Assembly: GCA_033762055.1 (NCBI GenBank) | Contig: JANRLZ010000479.1 | Span: forward strand, 1-11,798 | Reading direction: 5' to 3' | From: M3007 sp033762055 | GTDB lineage: Bacteria > Bacteroidota > Bacteroidia > Chitinophagales > Saprospiraceae | DNA length: 11,798 nucleotides | Shown: piece by piece, positions 6,952 through 11,798 of the stretch | Layout of the letters: the number at the start of each line of letters is the position of its first letter | Position numbering within the stretch: the first letter of the stretch is position 1 | Position numbers and translations under genes: made by a program | Notes under the pieces: model-generated | The model's input: the letters and a program-made list of their open reading frames with translations, nothing else | What the model was told of the DNA's origin: nothing | Database searches by the model: none

Positions 6952-7629
6952 ATGATAGAGCGCTCATCGTCTGAAATTGCCCAATTGTGGGGCTTGTGGC
7001 ATTACCTTACTCCACTGGAGCAAAGCACCCTCCTCCAATCTGCGAAGGTGCAGTCATTGCCCAAGTTTCACGTTTTATTTGACGAACACGAGGAAGGCGT
7101 TTTTCTTCATATTCTAATTTCGGGCAGGTTAAAAATAACCAAAACGGAAGATGATGACAAGCAAGTAGCGGTGTGCCTAATGCGCGATGGGGAATTCATA
7201 GGCGAACACTTATTGGATAACCCAGGTCGCTATGGATACTGTGCTACAACTATTGATGACAGCCTCGTGCTTTCGCTACGGCTATATGTGATCCGTTCGA
7301 TTGTCTGCGAGAATGCATCATTTTGTTGGGAGTTCAGTCGATTGGTGCTGGCCCGATTGCGAAGAGCAGAGGAAAGGATGCTCAATTATCGATTCAATCG
7401 GACTGAGCAACGGCTTCGGACTTTTTTGAAAGAAATGGCGCAGTACGATTCAAGGAAAATTATCACAGGGGATATCGAAATAAAAATTCCACTCTCGCAA
7501 GCTTTCATTGGTGACATGACTGCCACTTCGCGGCAACAGGTCACCATTTTGTTGCAGAATATGTCGAAACGAGGGTTGCTACGATACCATAAGCGACGGT
7601 TGGTGATTTATAGATTGGATTTGCTTTGA
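6952..7629 (+). CDS. Crp/Fnr-family transcriptional regulator
   Basis: The 225-residue product has the two-domain Crp/Fnr layout. A cyclic-nucleotide-binding-like beta-roll at about residues 20-115 includes HILISGRLKI and GEFIGEHLL. A long dimerisation helix follows, and then a winged helix-turn-helix (IPLSQAFIGDMTATSRQQV, 179-197) with the recognition helix starting at TSRQQV. The cAMP-contact Arg-Ser/Thr-Ala pattern of Crp is not visible after the GE motif, and there is no N-terminal Cys cluster of Fnr type, so the effector is unknown. The gene sits 97 bases after the second diheme peroxidase and 49 bases before the metalloprotease. It may regulate one or both, with redox, oxygen or copper status as a guess only. 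If the TTG at 6943 were used, three residues would be added. Confidence 0.88.
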   Translation: MIERSSSEIAQLWGLWHYLTPLEQSTLLQSAKVQSLPKFHVLFDEHEEGVFLHILISGRLKITKTEDDDKQVAVCLMRDGEFIGEHLLDNPGRYGYCATTIDDSLVLSLRLYVIRSIVCENASFCWEFSRLVLARLRRAEERMLNYRFNRTEQRLRTFLKEMAQYDSRKIITGDIEIKIPLSQAFIGDMTATSRQQVTILLQNMSKRGLLRYHKRRLVIYRLDLL

Positions 7630-7678
7630 AATATCAAAATCGAAATAACTAAAACATTCTGATCTCATCCAACTTCCC

Positions 7679-9739
7679 ATGTTACATACCTCTTTTTTCA
7701 AAAAATATCGCTTGTTGGCACTCTTGATTTGCGTGCAAGGCGGCTTGACGGCTCAAACACCGATCGATGAGCCGCCTTGTCTTTTCGATGTCTTGCATTC
7801 ACCAGGTACGATGCAAGCAGCAGAGTCCCGGATTAGCGCAGCGCTCAGCCAAATGAAGGCAGTCGGTGCGTCAGAGAATAGTGACGATATTAGGATAATC
7901 CCTGTGGTAGTACACATAATCCACAACGGTAGCTCTGAAAATATCAGTTTGCTGCAAATAGAGCGGCAGATTGACATTTTGAATGAAGATTACGGAAAAT
8001 TGGCCGGCACTCCAGGAGACGGCGAGGGTGTGGATACTCGGGTGCGGTTTTGCCTGGCGAAAACCGATCCGCAAGGGCGCTGCACCGATGGTATCGTGCG
8101 GCTGAAAACTACCCTGACCAATCACCAGCCGGTGGACAGGGCGACACTTAAAAATCTTTCGTTTTGGGACAATACGCGCTATCTGAATGTGTACATAGTC
8201 AAAACTATCAGCGGCAATGTGGGCGGTTATTCGTCTTTTCCGTACTCGCCCCCCGACGAAGACGGCCTCGTGGTGCGGCACGACCTGTTTGGCGACAGCG
8301 GAACGGCCGCGGCATCCGGCGGTCGGACGGCGACGCACGAGGCAGGGCACTGGTTTGGTTTGTATCACACTTTCAACGGCGGCTGCGGGCAGGATACCTG
8401 TTCCGAAGGCGACTATGTGTGCGATACGCCTCCGGTAGCTAACCCCAATTTCACTTGCAACCTAAGTGTTAACTCTTGCGGCAACGATAGCCCCAACCTG
8501 CCCGATCAGGTGCGTAACTACATGGATTACACGCCCGATGAGTGTAAAAATATGTTCACTCAGGGGCAAAAAGACCGTATCACGGCCACCCTCGAAACGG
8601 TTCGGACACTCATTTGGTCGCCTGATAATCTGGCTGCCACGGGTTGCGACAGCGCCTTTGTGGCACCGCCGGCCTGCCCGGTGGTGGCGGATTTTGTCAC
8701 GCTGACGCCACAAGTTTGCCTCGGCGGGAAGGTTTATTTTATAGACCGCTCGCTGAACGCGGCGACTTCCTGGCAATGGTTTTTCCCCGGCGGTACGCCT
8801 GCCGCCTCCACGTTGCAAAACCCAACCGTGACTTACGATACCCTGGGCACGTTTTCCGTCAGGCTCATTGTCGCCAATGCCAACGGCAGCGATACGCTTT
8901 TTTGGGAAAATTACATCAACGTCACCGAGCCTGGTATCGGCCAGTCCTTGCCTTTTTCAGCCAACTTCGACGACGGGATTTTTCCGCCGACCGGCGTGGA
9001 AATCTACAACCCCGACCTGGGCATCGCTTGGGAGCTGGATTCGGCGGCGGCCCATTCAGCGCCATACTCTGCCCGCATTGACAATTTGGTGAACATCAAC
9101 TATGGCACCCGCGACGAAATCTTGCTGCCTTTTCTCGACCTAAGCACTTGCAATCCCGATTCGGCGCTGTTGCTGACTTTTTGGTGGGCTTACGCGCGCT
9201 CCGACCCGAATTATTCGGACGAACTCATCGTGCAGATTTCTAAAGACTGCGGCGTGAATTATACCAACATCCTGACCAAATCGGGCAATGCGCTGGTGAC
9301 AGGCCCAACGCAGACCACACCGTTCATTCCCACCGCGACGCAATGGAAAAAAGCGACGGTCAACCTTTTCCAGTACAAAACCGAGCAGTATGTAAAAATC
9401 CGTTTCGTGAACGTGACGGACGGCGGCAACCGGCTGTATCTCGATGATATCCAAATCAACGGCGGCTTGGTGACGGCCAGCAACGAGCCGGGTCAATCCG
9501 GTTTGATGCTGCGATTGTTCCCCAATCCTGCCTTCGACCGCGTACAAGTGCGAGCGGATGAAGGCAGGGACGAGCAGTTGCATATTCGCGCATTTGACAG
9601 CCTGGGCCGACTGTTGCGCGATTATGGTGCTGATTCTGCCAGCTCTCTCGACCTGGCGGGGCTGCCCAGCGGGTTGCTTATCGTAAAAATAGAATCAGCT
9701 GGGCTTGCAGCCACCTTTCGGTTGATTAAAGAAAAATAA
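7679..9739 (+). CDS. Secreted M43 (cytophagalysin-type) metalloprotease with PKD and T9SS domains
   Basis: The 686-residue product has a signal peptide ending near LTAQ (about residue 29) and a propeptide-like stretch. A pappalysin/cytophagalysin zinc peptidase domain follows, with HEAGHWFGLYH (220-230) as the HExxHxxGxxH zinc site and Met282 in NYMDY as the Met-turn. Cysteines around the active site (GGCGQDTC, VCDTPP, FTCN, NSCGND) probably form disulfides. Residues 335-417 form a PKD domain (WQWFFPGGTP...NPTVTY). Residues about 425-600 form a jelly-roll/MAM-like domain ending in LYLDDIQING. The C-terminus is a T9SS type A sorting domain (FPNP at 614-617, tail to Lys686). The enzyme should act outside the cell on protein substrates. 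Base composition changes inside the gene: 25 of 60 bases are G or C at 7861-7920 and 44 of 60 at 8281-8340. The next gene starts six bases after its stop. Confidence 0.95.
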   Translation: MLHTSFFKKYRLLALLICVQGGLTAQTPIDEPPCLFDVLHSPGTMQAAESRISAALSQMKAVGASENSDDIRIIPVVVHIIHNGSSENISLLQIERQIDILNEDYGKLAGTPGDGEGVDTRVRFCLAKTDPQGRCTDGIVRLKTTLTNHQPVDRATLKNLSFWDNTRYLNVYIVKTISGNVGGYSSFPYSPPDEDGLVVRHDLFGDSGTAAASGGRTATHEAGHWFGLYHTFNGGCGQDTCSEGDYVCDTPPVANPNFTCNLSVNSCGNDSPNLPDQVRNYMDYTPDECKNMFTQGQKDRITATLETVRTLIWSPDNLAATGCDSAFVAPPACPVVADFVTLTPQVCLGGKVYFIDRSLNAATSWQWFFPGGTPAASTLQNPTVTYDTLGTFSVRLIVANANGSDTLFWENYINVTEPGIGQSLPFSANFDDGIFPPTGVEIYNPDLGIAWELDSAAAHSAPYSARIDNLVNINYGTRDEILLPFLDLSTCNPDSALLLTFWWAYARSDPNYSDELIVQISKDCGVNYTNILTKSGNALVTGPTQTTPFIPTATQWKKATVNLFQYKTEQYVKIRFVNVTDGGNRLYLDDIQINGGLVTASNEPGQSGLMLRLFPNPAFDRVQVRADEGRDEQLHIRAFDSLGRLLRDYGADSASSLDLAGLPSGLLIVKIESAGLAATFRLIKEK

Positions 9740-9745
9740 GCAGAC

Positions 9746-10717
9746 ATGGAACAGTTTCCGAATTATCATCCGATGATTGTCCACTTCCCCATTGTGCTAC
9801 TGGTACTGGCGGCGGTGATGCAATTGGTAGGTTTTGGAGTGAAAAACAAAGGATTTCATTACACTATACTGGCTTTTGCGGTGCTGGGGTATGCCTCGGC
9901 CTATTTTGCCGCCGCCTGGCGGCATCCACAAATCAACCGGGAAGCGGTGAGCGCCGCAGTGCAATTGATTTACGACGATCACCAACTTTATGCGCGTTGG
10001 TCGGTGTACCTGGGCGGCGCGGGTGCTGTGCTGAAAGGCATTGAACTGTATTTTCGGCAGCGATTCTTTTTGGTCGTACTGACGGCCCTGGCATTGCTTG
10101 GCGCTGCGGCGGCTGTTGCCATATCAGGGCATCATGGGGCGCAACTGGTGCATATACACGGGATTGGGCCGAAGGGAGAGTTTTTGAAAAAGAAGCCAGC
10201 TGGCGCGATGCAGGCAGTGGTTTATGACAATCCGAATGCAGTTGAAAATGACACTACTCCAAAAAGCATCAAAGCGATGACCGTCGGAAAAATCGGGGCC
10301 GCCACCGTGACCATTCAATATTCCTCGCCCAAAGTGCGCGGACGGGCAATTTGGGGCGAATTGGTGCCGTTTGAAAAAGTGTGGGTCGCGGGCGCGAACA
10401 ATGCCAGCTCCATCGAGTTCGACCGTGCCGTGGAAGTGGCAGGAACGGTGATTCCGGCGGGCAAGTATGCATTTTTTACTATTCCCGGAAAGGAAATCTG
10501 GACGCTGATTTTGAATAAGAACTGGGAACAGCACCTTGCCGACGAGTACGACCCAAAAGACGACGTGGTGCGCGCGAAGGTCAAACCTGAACACAACGCG
10601 CATACGGAGCGGTTGCAATACTTTGTAGAGACGCAATCCGGCGATGCTGCCGACGGAGATATTTCAATGGCTTGGGAGACTTTGAAAATTCGGATGGCCG
10701 TGAAGGTTAAGTCTTGA
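9746..10717 (+). CDS. DUF2231-DUF2911 fusion membrane protein
   Basis: The 323-residue product starts with a membrane domain (about residues 1-140) of four predicted helices. It has the HPMIVHFPI signature at 8-16 typical of DUF2231, including the paired histidines His8 and His13. A polar linker follows, rich in Lys and Asn. From about residue 172 the sequence matches DUF2911: VTIQYSSPKVRGRAIWG, FEKVWVAGANNA, IPAGKYAFFTIPG and LILNKNWEQH are characteristic. DUF2911 proteins of Bacteroidota usually stand alone behind a signal peptide, so here the domain seems tethered to the inner membrane, facing the periplasm. Neither domain has a secure biochemical role; heme binding by DUF2231 histidines is only a possibility. 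The six-base gap to the metalloprotease gene indicates co-transcription, though a functional link is not obvious. Confidence 0.88.
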   Translation: MEQFPNYHPMIVHFPIVLLVLAAVMQLVGFGVKNKGFHYTILAFAVLGYASAYFAAAWRHPQINREAVSAAVQLIYDDHQLYARWSVYLGGAGAVLKGIELYFRQRFFLVVLTALALLGAAAAVAISGHHGAQLVHIHGIGPKGEFLKKKPAGAMQAVVYDNPNAVENDTTPKSIKAMTVGKIGAATVTIQYSSPKVRGRAIWGELVPFEKVWVAGANNASSIEFDRAVEVAGTVIPAGKYAFFTIPGKEIWTLILNKNWEQHLADEYDPKDDVVRAKVKPEHNAHTERLQYFVETQSGDAADGDISMAWETLKIRMAVKVKS

Positions 10718-10747
10718 CACTCTTTTAAAAGTTTGAGTTTTTGAACC

Positions 10748-11798
10748 ATGCACCACCTCCACACCCTCATCCAGCAATACAAGACCGACCCCGAATCGGT
10801 CTTCAACACCTGGTTCGTCAACAATGACGAGCGGCTGAAAGCTTTTCGCAGTATCCGTCGGGGCGTTTCGCAGGTGGTAGCGGACATCCGGGAAGGCCGT
10901 TTCCCCAATGACTTTAAGGGCTCCTCGCTCGAATTCGTACTGACTTGCATTACCGAGCAAAAGCAGGTGTTCGAGGGTGCCTCGCATCCGTTTTACTGGA
11001 AACCCAAATTGCGCATCCCGGACATTTACGAAAGCATTGAAAACAAACGAGCCTTCGGCCAGTTTTTGGAAAACTGCCTCAATGCCAAGTCGGAGAAAAC
11101 CTTGCTCGACGAAATCATCCGGCTCGATAGCCGCAAAATCAAAGGACTGGGTCCGGCAGTCGCTTCGATTTTGTATTTCTTGCATCCGACACTGATGCCG
11201 CCGTTCAATACAGCTATTTTAAATGGATTCAACATTCTTTTTCACGAAAAACGCAAACTCGGTTCGTGGTCAGAGTATTTAAAAATGCGCGAAGTGATAC
11301 TGGAAATCAACCGAAAACACAGCGCCGAGCTGTCCAATGACTTTGGCTGTTTGGCCGGGCTGTTGTTCGAAATCGGGGCGCAAAAAATGGCCACCGGGAC
11401 GGACGAATACCTCAATGATACCGACCGCGAGAAGTTTGAAAAAGCCATCGAAAAACGCCGCCGCGAAGTGCTAAACGACCACGAGGAGGAGCACTTGCAC
11501 ACTGAGATGCAGTACCACCTCATCAAGATTGGCACCGCCCTTGGCTACGATGTGTTCCCAGCCAGCAACGACCGTTCGCGTACTCATGCCGGGCAAAGTT
11601 TTTCCTTTCTCTGTCCCAAACCATTTCCTCAACTGACCATCGAGCACGACACGCTGAAAACCGTGAAACTGATTGACATGCTGTGGTTCGAGAATGGCAC
11701 AACTAATGTCGTAGCCGCTTTTGAAGTGGAAAAAAGCACCTCGATCTACAGCGGCATCCTGCGATTGGCCGACCTTTCCTACTCCATTGCCGACGGCG
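10748..11798 (+). CDS. Putative restriction-like nuclease with helix-hairpin-helix-like segment (3' end outside window)
   Basis: The frame is open from the ATG at 10748 to the window end (350 complete codons), and an in-frame TGA at 10742-10744 fixes the start. The N-terminal half is not recognised except for RKIKGLGPAVASILYFLHP (residues 129-147), which resembles the helix-hairpin-helix of DNA glycosylases and other DNA-binding proteins (LxGxG core). After a charged, probably helical stretch (residues about 210-260) comes a domain with LIDMLWF and AAFEVEKSTSIYSG. Asp310, Glu326 and Glu328 give a D-x15-E-x-E pattern like that of BamHI among PD-(D/E)XK nucleases. The motif strongly recalls a C-terminal domain in proteins annotated as restriction endonuclease-like, in which ExE is followed by a TS-IYSG segment. 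It may belong to a restriction or defence locus, but no methyltransferase or partner is visible because the window ends. No signal peptide is seen, so it is cytoplasmic. Confidence 0.85.
   Translation, partial: MHHLHTLIQQYKTDPESVFNTWFVNNDERLKAFRSIRRGVSQVVADIREGRFPNDFKGSSLEFVLTCITEQKQVFEGASHPFYWKPKLRIPDIYESIENKRAFGQFLENCLNAKSEKTLLDEIIRLDSRKIKGLGPAVASILYFLHPTLMPPFNTAILNGFNILFHEKRKLGSWSEYLKMREVILEINRKHSAELSNDFGCLAGLLFEIGAQKMATGTDEYLNDTDREKFEKAIEKRRREVLNDHEEEHLHTEMQYHLIKIGTALGYDVFPASNDRSRTHAGQSFSFLCPKPFPQLTIEHDTLKTVKLIDMLWFENGTTNVVAAFEVEKSTSIYSGILRLADLSYSIADG

Noticed and set aside
8644..9081. Long open frames overlapping the metalloprotease (also 8871-8368 region and reverse-strand frames at 8462-8818 and 9140-9583)
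   Set aside because: They are shadows caused by the GC-rich coding region; their translations are low-complexity, with Arg-, His- and Pro-rich composition, and match no domain, while the overlapping frame has an intact M43 protease.
10719..10742. Possible terminator after the DUF2231-DUF2911 gene (ACTC...GAGT followed by T residues, with CTTTTAAAAG inside)
   Set aside because: The stem has only four pairs and the inner palindrome cannot extend it, so it is too weak to call.
10315..10950. Reverse-strand open frame of 211 codons across the DUF2911 gene end and the nuclease start
   Set aside because: It lies antisense to two genes with recognisable domains, spans their intergenic gap, and its translation is Ser/Arg-rich with no recognisable motif.

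Overview
The window looks like a chromosomal fragment from a member of the Bacteroidota, most probably a Saprospiria- or Chitinophagia-like bacterium. Three predicted secreted proteins end in a type IX secretion system (T9SS) type A sorting domain (SPNP/FPNP motif followed by a short beta-rich tail). One lipoprotein carries a Bacteroidota-type surface export signal. Start codons sit in A-rich leaders, mostly without strong Shine-Dalgarno sites. All nine recognisable genes are on the + strand. No RNA gene, CRISPR array, insertion sequence or origin was found, and no gene-free stretch reaches 300 bases.

Layout. (1) 13-1296: an envelope protein with an N-terminal inner-membrane anchor and a C-terminal outer-membrane beta-barrel, probably the end of an upstream operon. 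It is closed by two tandem intrinsic terminators (1305-1369). (2) 1402-6854: a four-gene cluster with gaps of 45-59 bases. It encodes a T9SS-exported beta-propeller protein, an MbnP-family protein that also carries a T9SS tail, and two consecutive MauG/MbnH-like diheme cytochrome c peroxidase lipoproteins. A perfect 11-bp inverted repeat lies between the MbnP-like gene and the first peroxidase. (3) 6952-7629: a Crp/Fnr-family regulator. (4) 7679-10717: an M43 (cytophagalysin-type) secreted metalloprotease with PKD and T9SS domains, followed 6 bases later by a DUF2231-DUF2911 membrane protein. (5) 10748 to the window end: a partial gene with a helix-hairpin-helix-like segment and a BamHI-like D...ExE nuclease signature.

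The most interesting part is the second region. In methanotrophs the diheme enzyme MbnH oxidises a tryptophan of its partner MbnP to kynurenine, and MbnP then binds copper; MbnH/MbnP pairs also occur outside methanobactin operons. Here the MbnP homologue keeps the Trp-rich motif and is predicted to be exported by T9SS. The first peroxidase carries the exact Q-K-(D/E)2 lipoprotein surface-export motif, and there are two enzymes with different inter-heme motifs. My inference is a cell-surface version of the MbnH/MbnP chemistry, possibly with the propeller protein as a further partner. The Crp/Fnr gene next door is a candidate regulator, but no operator could be identified.
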